A DNA stretch of 64,000 nt from Phaeacidiphilus oryzae TH49 (GTDB lineage: Bacteria; Actinomycetota; Actinomycetes; Streptomycetales; Streptomycetaceae): contig NZ_JQMQ01000005.1 in NCBI RefSeq assembly GCF_000744815.1, positions 5,599,801 through 5,663,800 of the forward strand, read 5' to 3'. This document shows, piece by piece, positions 29,555 to 37,483 of the stretch. Position 1 is the stretch's first letter. Every line of letters begins with the position of its first letter. A program made the translations under genes and the position numbers. The notes under the pieces are model-generated. The model was not told the DNA's origin. It saw only the letters and a list, made by a program, of their open reading frames with translations, and did not search any database.

Positions 29555-30109
29555 GTGCCGAACCCCGCCACATCCGTTACCTCCACCCCCACCACCGCCA
29601 CCCCCACCACCGCCGCGCCGGCCGCGCCCGCCGTGCCCGCCGCCCGCGCGGAGATCCGGATCCGCGAGATCGCGCCCGGGGAGCTGCCGGTGGTGCACGC
29701 CATCCGCCGCGAGGTCTTCATCGTCGAGCAGGGCGTCCCCGAGGAGGACGAGTGGGACGACCTCGACGGCGGGTGCGTCCACCTCCTCGCCGAGGACGCC
29801 GACGGCTCCCCGCTCGGCACCGCCCGGCTGATCCACGGCGACCAGGCGTACAACCTCACCGGACGGGACGACGTCGTCCTCCTCGGCCGGCTCGCCGTGC
29901 GGCTCGGCGCCCGCGGCACCGGGCTCGGCGCCGCCCTGGTCCGCGCGATCGAGCGGGCCGGCGTCGAGCGCGGCGCGCGCGAGCTGGAACTCCACGCCCA
30001 GGTCGACGCGATCGGCTTCTACCAGCGGCTCGGCTACGCCGCCCACGGCCCCGAGTACCTGGACGGTGGTATCCCGCACCGCACCATGACCCGCGTCCTG
30101 ACAAGCTGA
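29555..30109 (+). CDS. GNAT family N-acetyltransferase
   Basis: The protein (184 residues, GTG start four bases after rluD) has a Thr/Ala/Pro-rich first 30 residues and then a GNAT fold. VFIVEQGVPEEDEWDD matches the ElaA/YjdJ-type N-terminal motif. LGRLAVRLGARGTGLGAALV is the acetyl-CoA binding loop, and FYQRLGYAAHG is the late motif. The substrate is unknown. Confidence 0.88.
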   Translation: MPNPATSVTSTPTTATPTTAAPAAPAVPAARAEIRIREIAPGELPVVHAIRREVFIVEQGVPEEDEWDDLDGGCVHLLAEDADGSPLGTARLIHGDQAYNLTGRDDVVLLGRLAVRLGARGTGLGAALVRAIERAGVERGARELELHAQVDAIGFYQRLGYAAHGPEYLDGGIPHRTMTRVLTS

Positions 30110-30171
30110 ACTCTGCCGGGCGCGGCAGGCACAGCAGGTACGACACCACGGAGAGGAACCCTTCCCGATCC

Positions 30172-31758
30172 ATGGCGCAGCTCAGCCTTCTCTTCGCGAT
30201 CCTGGTCGCCGGGGTGTTCACGATGCCCCTCTCCGAACGGATCCGGATCCCGCAGCCGGTGCTGATGACCGTGTTCGGGATGGTGCTGGCGCTGCTCCCG
30301 TTCGTGCCCAACATCTCGGTCGAACCGGACCTGATCCTGCCGCTGGTCCTGCCGCCACTGATCTACGCCGCCGCGCAGCGCTCCTCGGTGCGCTACTTCA
30401 AGGCCAACGCCAAGGTCATCCTGCTGCTCGCGGTCGCCCTCGTGCTGGTCACCACGGGGGTGGTGGCCTGGGTCTTCCACGGCATCCACCCGGCACTGCC
30501 GCTGGGCGCGGCGGTCGCCCTGGGCGCGCTGGTCTCCCCGCCCGACCCGGTCGCCGCGGCGGCGGTGGCCGGGCAGGTCGGGATGCCGCGCCGGCTGCTC
30601 GGCATCCTGGAGACCGAGGGACTCTTCAACGACGTGGTGGCGCTGGTGGTCTACGGCCTCGCCATCGGTGCCGTGGTGACCGGCGAGTTCTCCGCCGGCG
30701 CGGCCGCCCTGGAGCTGGTGCTCTCGGCGGTGGTCGCGCTGGCCGTCGGCATCGGCCTGGGCTGGCTGACCGGCAAGCTGATGGGCTATCTGGACGACTC
30801 CACCCTCCAGGTGGCGATCAGCCTGCTGGTGCCGTTCGCCGCGTACGTCCTCGCCGACGAGTTCCACGGCTCCGGGGTGCTCGCGGTGCTGGTCGCCTCG
30901 CTGGTGATCGGCCAGCGGGTGGAGGCCGACGACGTGGGCTTCCGGCTGAGCGGGGCGGCCTTCTGGGACGTGGTCGAGCTGCTGGTCAACGGCATCGCCT
31001 TCGGGCTGATCGGGCTGGAACTGGCCAGCGTGGTCAGCTCCGGGATCGAGTGGCGTTCGATGCTCGGGGACGCCTCGATCGTGCTGGCCGTGGTGATCGG
31101 CGTGCGGCTGCTCTGGCTGCTGCCGGGCGCCTGGCTGGCCAACTGGCTGGACCGCAGGCGCGGCTCCAAGGAGGACGCGGCCCCGCTGAACTGGCGGGAG
31201 TCGATGGTGCTGTGGTGGTCCGGGATGCGCGGGGTGGCGTCGATCGCGCTGGCCCTCGCCGTTCCGTTCTCCGTCCACGGGGGGAAGGACTTCCCGGGGC
31301 GGGACCGGATCATAGTGATCGCCTTCGCGGTCGTCCTCTTCACCCTGCTGGTGCAGGGGCTGACCCTGCCGCTGGTGGTGCGGGTGCTGGGGCTGACGGC
31401 CGATCAGGACGCGGAGAACGCGGCCGAGCGGAGGCTGTGGCTGCGCGCCACGAAGGCCGCGCTCCGGCGCCTCAAGGAGATCGACGAGGACGAGGAGCTG
31501 CCGGAGGACATGGTCGAGCGGCTGCGCCTGCGGCACGCGGACCGGCTGGCCCGGTTCCGCCCGGACGTCTACGACGAGGAGCAGCGCGCCGAGGCGAAGG
31601 CGCGGGTGCTGCGGATCCGGGAGTTCCGCCGGGTGGAGGACGAGATGCTGGCCGCCTCCCGCGCGGAGATGGTCGACGCCCGCAGCGAACCCGGAGCCGA
31701 CCCCGAGCTGGTCGACCGCGTCCTCCGCAGCCTCGACCTCCGCTCGAACCCCCGCTGA
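30172..31758 (+). CDS. CPA1 family Na+/H+ antiporter
   Basis: This integral membrane exchanger has 528 residues with about 12 membrane segments and a charged cytoplasmic C-terminus (from ~residue 400) rich in Glu/Arg. CPA1 hallmarks are SPPDPVAAAAV and ETEGLFNDVVALV, which contain the ion-binding acidic residues, and GMRGVASIALALAVP. The ATG at 30172 has AGAGGA about 14 bases upstream. It probably handles sodium or pH homeostasis; cation preference is not readable. Confidence 0.92.
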   Translation: MAQLSLLFAILVAGVFTMPLSERIRIPQPVLMTVFGMVLALLPFVPNISVEPDLILPLVLPPLIYAAAQRSSVRYFKANAKVILLLAVALVLVTTGVVAWVFHGIHPALPLGAAVALGALVSPPDPVAAAAVAGQVGMPRRLLGILETEGLFNDVVALVVYGLAIGAVVTGEFSAGAAALELVLSAVVALAVGIGLGWLTGKLMGYLDDSTLQVAISLLVPFAAYVLADEFHGSGVLAVLVASLVIGQRVEADDVGFRLSGAAFWDVVELLVNGIAFGLIGLELASVVSSGIEWRSMLGDASIVLAVVIGVRLLWLLPGAWLANWLDRRRGSKEDAAPLNWRESMVLWWSGMRGVASIALALAVPFSVHGGKDFPGRDRIIVIAFAVVLFTLLVQGLTLPLVVRVLGLTADQDAENAAERRLWLRATKAALRRLKEIDEDEELPEDMVERLRLRHADRLARFRPDVYDEEQRAEAKARVLRIREFRRVEDEMLAASRAEMVDARSEPGADPELVDRVLRSLDLRSNPR

Positions 31759-31822
31759 CGCCGCTCACGCGCCCTTCGGGGGACACTGGACCCTCGCCCA
31801 CCGAGAAAGGCCCCCTCACCCC

Positions 31823-32404
31823 ATGGCCCGCATCCTCCTCCTGCACTCCGTCTTCGGCTTCCGGCCCGCCGTACGCGACGCCGCCGAGCGCCTCCGCGCG
31901 GCCGGCCACGAGGTGCACACCCCCGAGTACCTGGACGGCAAGCTCTTCGAGGACGTCGAGGAGGGGCTCGCCTACGTCGAGGATGTCGGCAAGGAGCAGC
32001 TGATGCGGCGGGTCCTCAGGACCGCGCTGCCGCTGATGGAGGACGGCCGGGGCCCGCTCACCTACGCCGGGTTCTCGCTCGGCGGCTCGCTCGCCCAGAA
32101 CCTCGCCCTCAACGACGAGAACGCCTCCGGCCTGCTGCTCTTCCACGGCACCTCGGACATCCAGGAGGACGCCCACACCGAGATGCCGGTCCAGCTGCAC
32201 GTCGCCGAGCCGGACCCGTTCGAGCCGGAGGACTGGCTGAACGCCTGGTACCTCAACATGCTCAAGGCCGGGGCGGACGTGGAGATCCACCGCTACCGGG
32301 GGGCGGGCCACCTCTTCACCGACCCGTCGCTCCCGGACTACGACGAGGCGGCCGCCGAGCGCGCCTGGCTGATCGCCGACGCCTTCCTCGCCGAACTCGA
32401 CTGA
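31823..32404 (+). CDS. Dienelactone hydrolase-like alpha/beta hydrolase
   Basis: This small alpha/beta hydrolase has 193 residues. The nucleophile elbow GFSLGGS, the acid in HVAEPDPFEP and the catalytic His in YRGAGHLFTD are in the order expected for the DLH family. The substrate is unknown. The array of unrecognised paralogues begins directly after its stop, where the first array fragment is cut. Confidence 0.88.
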   Translation: MARILLLHSVFGFRPAVRDAAERLRAAGHEVHTPEYLDGKLFEDVEEGLAYVEDVGKEQLMRRVLRTALPLMEDGRGPLTYAGFSLGGSLAQNLALNDENASGLLLFHGTSDIQEDAHTEMPVQLHVAEPDPFEPEDWLNAWYLNMLKAGADVEIHRYRGAGHLFTDPSLPDYDEAAAERAWLIADAFLAELD

Positions 32405-32429
32405 GCCTCCTGGGCCTTGGGTCTACCTG

Positions 32430-32840
32430 TTGCGGGACCACGACGCCGACCCGGTGCCGGAAGGGCTGGATCCGGATCCCTATGACCCGGCCTGGGTGTT
32501 CCAGGTGTCGCCCGGGCAGTTGCAGGAGTGGTACTCCAGCCGCCGGACGTTCCGCTGGCGCGGAGAGCTGTTCGATCTCGCCGGGGAGTCCGAGGGGACG
32601 GTCACGGGCTACCACGCCGGCAGGCACCTCGACCGGGTCATCGACCACGTGGAACAGGTCGAGCAGCACTCGTTCATGGGCACCTTCCCCCTCAGCCCCA
32701 CCCGAAGGGATCCCCCTACGATGACCTCCGCGATCCCTACCCCCGACCTCTCGCCGCAGACGATCATGCAGTTGCCCGTCACCCGCGAGGCCGCCGAGCG
32801 GTACGTGGCCAACCAGGCCCTGCCCGGGCTCTTCGAGTGA
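32430..32840 (+). pseudogene. Array unit 1: truncated I-type domain fused to the X' leader
   Basis: An uninterrupted frame (136 codons from TTG; homology begins at about 32418) has two parts. The first (to ~32715) resembles the protein at 33215: compare GQLQEWYSSRRTFRW with SQLDAWYSSRWEFRW, and VPEGLDPD with APEGLESD. It lacks about 40 N-terminal and 25 C-terminal residues. The second (32721-32837) is the 39-residue leader MTSAIPTPDLSP..., nearly identical to the start of the gene at 33679, and stops at LFE. I read this as a degraded copy joined in frame by deletion. The family is not recognised. Confidence 0.65.
32721..32837 (+). repeat. 117-base direct repeat, first copy
   Basis: It encodes a 39-residue leader. 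It differs from 33679-33795 at only five positions by my count (about 96% identical). Sequence identity ends abruptly after CTCTTCGAG in both copies. Confidence 0.9.
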
Positions 32841-32841
32841 T

Positions 32842-33222
32842 CTGAGAACGCCGGCGCAGCTGCGCGAGGGGCTGGCACTGGACGACCACGGCGCCGGCTG
32901 GTCCCCCGTTCCGGAAGGCGCGTCCCACGCCTACCAGCTGCGCTTTCGCGCTCCTGACGACCTCGTGGCCCCCACGACGTTCGGCGCGGTGGATGATCCC
33001 GCACTGGCGGACCGTGTCGCGCACATGGCCGGTCAGGACAAGGGCCGCCCGTGGCAGGACCCGTTCACCGGGACCGGATATACCGGGGGAGGTGTCCCCG
33101 AGTGGGATGCCAGGCCCGTCGAGTTCCAGGGCCGGGCGGAGATCTGGAAGATCACGCCGGACGGCCGGGAGGCCATGGCGGGCTACTTTCACGAGGGGAG
33201 ATGGTGGAGGACCGATGGGTGA
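32842..33222 (+). pseudogene. Array unit 2: X'-type domain without a start
   Basis: A frame with good content runs from about 32842 to the stop at 33222 but has no ATG, GTG or TTG before 32965. It resembles the middle of the protein at 33679: HAYQLRF with LFVLRF, DPFTGTGYTGGGVPEW with PPFLGTGYTKYAPAAVPEY, and AEIWKI with TELWHL. It sits one base out of frame with the leader at 32721 and lacks ~17 residues after LFE, so X' was probably one gene inactivated by deletion. The stop overlaps the next gene by eight bases. Confidence 0.6.
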
Positions 33223-33637
33223 CAGCGGGCAGTACAGGCCAGGGCGGTACGCCGTGTACCGAGGGGTGGCCTACCAGGCGCACGGGAGCACCCACGCCGA
33301 GGAGATCGTGCTGAGCGCGGAGGAGGGGCAGCCTGCCCCCGAAGGCCTGGAGTCCGACGTCCAGGATGACGTGCGCTACTACCTCGTCCGGCCCTCGCAG
33401 CTCGACGCGTGGTACTCCTCCCGCTGGGAGTTCCGCTGGCACGGCGGGGAGTTCGCGAGCGTCGGCGCCCGGGACGGCCGCATCACCGGGCAACTCGTGG
33501 GCGGATCGGTACCGGAGGGGCTCACCCGCAGCGGGCCCACCGACTATGACGGCGCCTTCCCACTGGAAGAGGTCACCGACCTCACCGAGCACCGCACCGA
33601 CCTCCTCGCCAAGTGGAAGGCCCAGCACGGCGGGTGA
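33215..33637 (+). CDS. Unrecognised I-type protein of the cassette array
   Basis: The protein has 140 residues from ATG 33215, with GGAGG about four bases upstream. It is soluble, rich in Trp/Arg/Glu and has no signal or membrane segment. Features include RYAVYRGVAYQAHG, RPSQLDAWYSSRWEFRW and a charged end (LTEHRTDLLAKWKAQHGG). Relatives are the fragment at 32430 and the last third of the protein at 33679. It overlaps the preceding X'-type frame by eight bases. A small soluble protein overlapping a variable domain resembles an immunity gene, but this is inference. It is the only intact member of the array. Confidence 0.65.
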   Translation: MGDSGQYRPGRYAVYRGVAYQAHGSTHAEEIVLSAEEGQPAPEGLESDVQDDVRYYLVRPSQLDAWYSSRWEFRWHGGEFASVGARDGRITGQLVGGSVPEGLTRSGPTDYDGAFPLEEVTDLTEHRTDLLAKWKAQHGG

Positions 33638-33678
33638 CGTCGCTTCACCCGTCCCGAACCGAAGGGACGTCCCTGTCC

Positions 33679-33795
33679 ATGACCTCCGCGATCCCCACCC
33701 CCGGCCTCTCGCCGCGGACGATCATGCAGTTGCCGGTCACCCGCGAGGCCGCCGAGCGGTACGTGGCCAACCAGGCCCTGCCCCGGCTCTTCGAG
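33679..33795 (+). repeat. 117-base direct repeat, second copy
   Basis: Partner of 32721-32837, 958 bases downstream. It is the 5' end of the fused array gene. Confidence 0.9.
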
Positions 33796-34655
33796 CCCAC
33801 CCGGATGTGGGGGCTCTGCTCGCGGATGGTGGACGTCGCCCGCGCGGAGTCCGGCGCCGACGCCCGCGCGCGGCACGGACTCGCCGAGGACGAGGCGGGC
33901 TTCCCGCCCGGCGACGGCCTCTTCGTGCTGCGCTTCCTCGCCTCCTGGCCGGGGCTCTTCCAGGCCTCCTTCGGAGGGCAGACCACCGCCGGCGCCGCCC
34001 GCCTCGACTCCACCCTCGTCCTGCCGCCGCCCTTCCTCGGCACCGGCTACACCAAGTACGCCCCCGCCGCCGTCCCCGAGTACTGGCTGGAGCTCACCGA
34101 GATCCCGATCGGCACCGAGCTGTGGCACCTCGCCGAGGCGTCCGGAGAGGAGCACGCCCAGGGCCTCGCCCGCTACGCCGGCCGGCACTCCGGCTGGCAT
34201 GCCTTCCCCGCCGCCGCCGAGCGCGGGCTCGCCCCGCCGCGAGCGGCCCCGCCGCCCCCGCCGGCGCGATCGCCCGCGGACTGCTCGCCACCCTCGGCGG
34301 CGCCCGGTATCCCGCCGACTTCGGCCCCGAAGCCGGCTCCCTCACCGCCTACCGCGAGGCCCCCGACGGCACGATGACCTCCCGTCAACTCGACGAGGGC
34401 GCCGCCGAGGCGGTCGAGTACCGCCGCCTCCTCGCCACCTGGCGCGACACCCGGTTCGAACTGCTCGCCGTCCATGAGGAGACCGCCACCCTGGCCCACA
34501 TCACCGGCAACGCCGAGCAGGCCGCCGAACTCGGCCTCACCCCGGCCGGCCGCCACGCCTGGCGCATCCAGCTCCCCACCGCCGAGCTCGGCGAGATCGT
34601 CGAGGAGACCCGGCGCCTCCCGGCTCCCCAACCGCACTTCGCCGACCAGGGCTGA
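33679..34655 (+). pseudogene. Array unit 3: fused X-I protein, apparently frameshifted
   Basis: ATG 33679 opens the leader MTSAIPTPGLSP..., then the X domain (FVLRF, FLGTGYTKYAPAAVPEYW, TELWHLAE) up to about residue 183. In CGCCCCGCCGCGAG (about 34230-34243) good codon bias moves one frame, and the rest (GAIARGLLATLGGARYPADF to FADQG) continues to 34655. One added base gives a protein of ~325 residues. Its last part (WRDTRFELL... PTAELGEIVEETRRL) resembles the separate I-type protein at 33215. The unshifted frame would stop at 34377. Function is unknown. Confidence 0.6.
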
Positions 34656-34681
34656 CCTCCGCGGCAGCCGCCCGCACACCC

Positions 34682-35908
34682 TCACGGCGCGCTGCGCTCC
34701 ACCTCGACCTGCGGGTACGGCGAGGACCGGCCGGCCAGCAGCGGTTCCGGCAGGCCGCGGGCCACATGGTCGAGGAACGCGGCCAGGTAGGCGTCGGTGA
34801 TGGTCAGCGCCTCGTCGCCGTCGATCGACCCCAGCCCGACCGCGGACCGGATCGGCGCGGCCAGGTAGTAGGCGCCGTAGTCGCTGAAGTTGAAGTGCGC
34901 GGCCCCGTGGAGCCGGTAGATCCAGACGGGCCCGGTGCAGGCCGCCAGCAGCGCGCGGGCGGCGTCGCGCTCGGACCGCTCGTCGGTGCCGTTCGGCCGG
35001 CAGCTTCCGGTGATGCAGGAGCCCTGGCCGGCCAGCAGCATCATCGGCTTGCCGAGTCCGGAGTGGACGACCGTGCCGAACTGGGTTCCGTCCAGGTCGG
35101 CCGCGCCGGCGCAGCGCGGGTCGTCGTGGCAGGCCTGCAGCGCCGCGGCTCCGCCGAAGGAATGGCCCAGGTACACGGTGGTGGCCGCGTCGACGTGCCC
35201 GGCGAACCGGCCCGCGGCGTCCAGCGCGGCGACGCGGGTGGCGGCGAAGCGGTCGTCGGCCGCCCATACGCCGACCAGCCGGTCGTCCACCGGGCGCATG
35301 GCGGCCGCGTCGGAGCCCTGCGGGTTTCCGGCGGGTGTCGCGGTCACCGGCCGCCCGTTCAGCACGGTCAGGTTCGCGCTGTAGGTGGGGGTGACCCCGG
35401 CGACCAGGTATCCGTGGCTGGCCAGGTTCTCCGCGAGCGTCGTGTACTGCGGCGCGGCCAGGCCCAGGCCGGGTTCGAGCACCACCACGGGGAACCGGCC
35501 GGCGGCGACGGGGGCGTCGGCGACGGCGTGCACCCGGATGCGGTCGAAACCGGTCTCGCCCAGCCCGGGCAGGCCGCCCACGTGCAGCTTCGACCAGGCG
35601 CCCGGGGCGTACGGCGCGGGTGGCGCGGGTGGCGCGCCGGGGGCGGGTGCGGCCGGGTACCAGAGCCACCCGGACAGTTCCCGCGGCAGGCCCGGCCGCG
35701 GGGCGAGCGGGTCGGTGCGCGCGGGGTCGGTCCAGTCCGCGATGGTCCGGCCGACCGGATAGCGCCCGGTCGGGGCGGGCAGGGTGACCCGCTGTCCCCG
35801 CCGGACCGCCACATAGCCGGTGTAACCGCCGAGCGTCACCAGCAGCACGGTCACCAGGACGAGCAGGGTCCTCAGGGTGCGGCGCGGCCACCGGCGGTCA
35901 ATGCGCAT
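34682..35908 (-). CDS. Membrane-anchored lipase-like alpha/beta hydrolase
   Basis: The protein has 408 residues. An N-terminal membrane anchor (about 13-33, after basic MRIDRRWPRR) suggests an extracellular catalytic domain. The nucleophile elbow is GHSFGG, the acid is likely in AADLDGTQF and the His in HGAAHFNFSD. This pattern matches the PAF-acetylhydrolase/plasma lipase-like branch. Its ATG overlaps the end of the membrane protein gene upstream by 11 bases. The operon context with PadR suggests an envelope stress or lipid response; this is inference. Confidence 0.82.
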   Translation of the reverse strand: MRIDRRWPRRTLRTLLVLVTVLLVTLGGYTGYVAVRRGQRVTLPAPTGRYPVGRTIADWTDPARTDPLAPRPGLPRELSGWLWYPAAPAPGAPPAPPAPYAPGAWSKLHVGGLPGLGETGFDRIRVHAVADAPVAAGRFPVVVLEPGLGLAAPQYTTLAENLASHGYLVAGVTPTYSANLTVLNGRPVTATPAGNPQGSDAAAMRPVDDRLVGVWAADDRFAATRVAALDAAGRFAGHVDAATTVYLGHSFGGAAALQACHDDPRCAGAADLDGTQFGTVVHSGLGKPMMLLAGQGSCITGSCRPNGTDERSERDAARALLAACTGPVWIYRLHGAAHFNFSDYGAYYLAAPIRSAVGLGSIDGDEALTITDAYLAAFLDHVARGLPEPLLAGRSSPYPQVEVERSAP

Positions 35909-36788
35909 CGACGTCGCCCCGGGCGCGTGCGAAGGCGGCCCGCAGGCCGCGTGCGGAGGAGGTCGCCGCGACCGCCAGGCTGCCCGCCATGACCATGCCG
36001 TAGGCGGTCAGTGCCGCGGACCCGGGCCGGTGGTCGGCGGAGGTGACGAGGCCGCAGCCGACGCCGGCGGAAACGGCCACCGCCATGAGTGCCGTGGCGA
36101 CCGCGCCGGCCAGGGTCGCGAGGCGCAGCCCCGCTCCGCTCGGCGTGACCTGCCGCAGCGCGCCGGCCGGTCCGGCGGCGCAGACGGCGCCGGCGAGCAG
36201 ACCGAGCCCGACCAGGACCAGAAAACCGGTGCGGCCGACACCGGCCCCGTGGGTGATCAGCCCGAGTACCGCCGCAGCGCCGAGGAAGGCCGATACGGCG
36301 ACCAGCGGGGCGAGCAGCAGCAGGCGGGCACGGCGGCGGCCGGGACGGCATCGCGGGGCGCGCAGTACGGCGGCCACCGGGGGCAGCCAGCCGACCGCGA
36401 TGGCCAGCGCCGATGCGGTCGAGGCCAGCGCGTGGACGTCGTACCACCCGGCGGCCGGGTCGGTGTGCCCGGTGACGTACCAGGCGCCGTCCCGGCTGGT
36501 CTTGGCGAACAGGACTGCTCCGGCCGCCAGCGCGGTCCACGCGCACAGGGTCACCGCGACGGTGGCGCGCATCCGTCCGGTCCGGTCGTGCAGGTGCGTG
36601 CTGGGGCGGGCCCAGGCGCGCACCGCAGCGGCCGCGACGTCGATCATCTGCCGGACCCCGACGCCGCTCTCCTCCAGCAGGGCCGTGAACTCCGTGGCGT
36701 ACCGGTGCCGCCACGCGGGCGGGTACAGCCCGGCCAGTGCGCGCGCCCGCCAGTCGGGCCTGTCCTCGGCGGCGTCCGGGGTCCTCAC
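35898..36788 (-). CDS. PadR-linked polytopic membrane protein
   Basis: The protein has 296 residues from GTG 36788. The cytoplasmic start contains LAGLYPPAWRHRYATEFTAL, a short domain frequently found on membrane proteins encoded after PadR regulators. About seven to eight hydrophobic segments follow. The GTG overlaps the PadR stop (GTGA), so it is co-translated with the regulator. Its role is unknown; a sensor or transporter accessory role is possible. Confidence 0.78.
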   Translation of the reverse strand: MRTPDAAEDRPDWRARALAGLYPPAWRHRYATEFTALLEESGVGVRQMIDVAAAAVRAWARPSTHLHDRTGRMRATVAVTLCAWTALAAGAVLFAKTSRDGAWYVTGHTDPAAGWYDVHALASTASALAIAVGWLPPVAAVLRAPRCRPGRRRARLLLLAPLVAVSAFLGAAAVLGLITHGAGVGRTGFLVLVGLGLLAGAVCAAGPAGALRQVTPSGAGLRLATLAGAVATALMAVAVSAGVGCGLVTSADHRPGSAALTAYGMVMAGSLAVAATSSARGLRAAFARARGDVDAH

Positions 36789-37093
36789 GGCGTGGCCCCC
36801 GCGGCCCGGAGTCTGCGCAGCCCCAGGTCGGCCACCCGCCGCATCTGCCGCGCCTGCTCGGCCAGCGTGCGCTCGCCGAGTGCGGTGATCCGGTAGGGGC
36901 GGCGACGGCCTTGCGCGGGCAGCGCCTCGATCAGCCCGTCGGCCTCCAAGCGGGCCAGCACCCCGTACAGCGTGCCGGCGCCGAGGACGACGCCCACCGC
37001 CTCCGCGATGTCCTGGGTGATCGCGTAACCGTGCCTGGGCTCGTCGGCCAGGCTCGCCAGCACGAGTACGGCCGGATCGGTTTCGGACGCCAT
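36785..37093 (-). CDS. PadR family transcriptional regulator
   Basis: This is a compact winged-helix regulator of 102 residues. The PadR signature is clear in PRHGYAITQDIAEAV, GTLYGVLARLEADGLIE and GRRRPYRITALGERTLAEQ. It has only a short C-terminal helix. A GAGAGGGGAG site precedes the ATG at 37093. It is the first gene of a three-gene minus-strand operon and probably represses it. The 5' region has TATATC as a possible -10 (near 37126) and short dyads, but no operator can be fixed. Confidence 0.9.
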   Translation of the reverse strand: MASETDPAVLVLASLADEPRHGYAITQDIAEAVGVVLGAGTLYGVLARLEADGLIEALPAQGRRRPYRITALGERTLAEQARQMRRVADLGLRRLRAAGATP

Positions 37094-37191
37094 GACTCCC
37101 CTCTCGGTCGGCCCTCGCGGGAGGATATAGCGCACCACGATGTATCGCCAGACGTAGTACTGAGCGACGTGATGTCGCGGCCCCGGGTGTC

Positions 37192-37359
37192 GCGGCGCAG
37201 CCGCAAACCCAGGGGTGCGGGGAACTGCGCGCCCAACCGACCACATCGCCGCACCCGGCCACGGCGCCTGGGTTGCAACCGGGACTCCGTACCCGGCCGC
37301 GGCACCGTAAGTGGCTGGCCGCGCAGTTCCCCGCGCCCCTGGGTTTGCGGCTGCGCCGC
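37192..37359. repeat. Dispersed palindrome family, copy 4 (40-base arms)
   Basis: Arms 37192-37231 and 37320-37359 match at 39 of 40 positions and enclose 88 bases that include GGGTTGCAACC. The outer parts (GGCGCAGCCGCAAACCCAGG) extend the shared 20-base core. The structure could form a long hairpin or cruciform between divergent promoters. Confidence 0.88.
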
Positions 37360-37404
37360 GCCACCCCAGGGGCCCGCGGCAACATCGCGCCGTGCGCCCG
37401 GGGC

Positions 37405-37460
37405 TTGCTAGGTGGAGCAGTGTTCCGTATCGTCTATGTTGAACGTTGTTCCGTTTAGCT
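37405..37460 (+). promoter_or_regulatory. Promoter and operator-like repeats of the aldo/keto reductase
   Basis: TTGCTA (37405-37410) and TATCGT (37428-37433) have a 17-base spacer. TGTTCCGT occurs at 37421 and again near 37448, and GAACGTTGTTC makes a small dyad between them. A local repressor site is plausible. Confidence 0.5.
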
Positions 37461-37483
37461 TGTCGCCAGTTGCGAGGAAACCC

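Larger units (their letters stand above)
37094..37483. other. Divergent region between padR and the aldo/keto reductase
   Basis: No gene is supported. It contains the padR promoter area, the largest palindrome of the window (37192-37359) and the reductase promoter and operator area. Confidence 0.7.

Noticed and set aside
32430-32840. A genuine 136-residue gene
   Set aside because: It joins an internally truncated domain to the leader of a second gene, whose paralogue starts separately; this indicates deletion.
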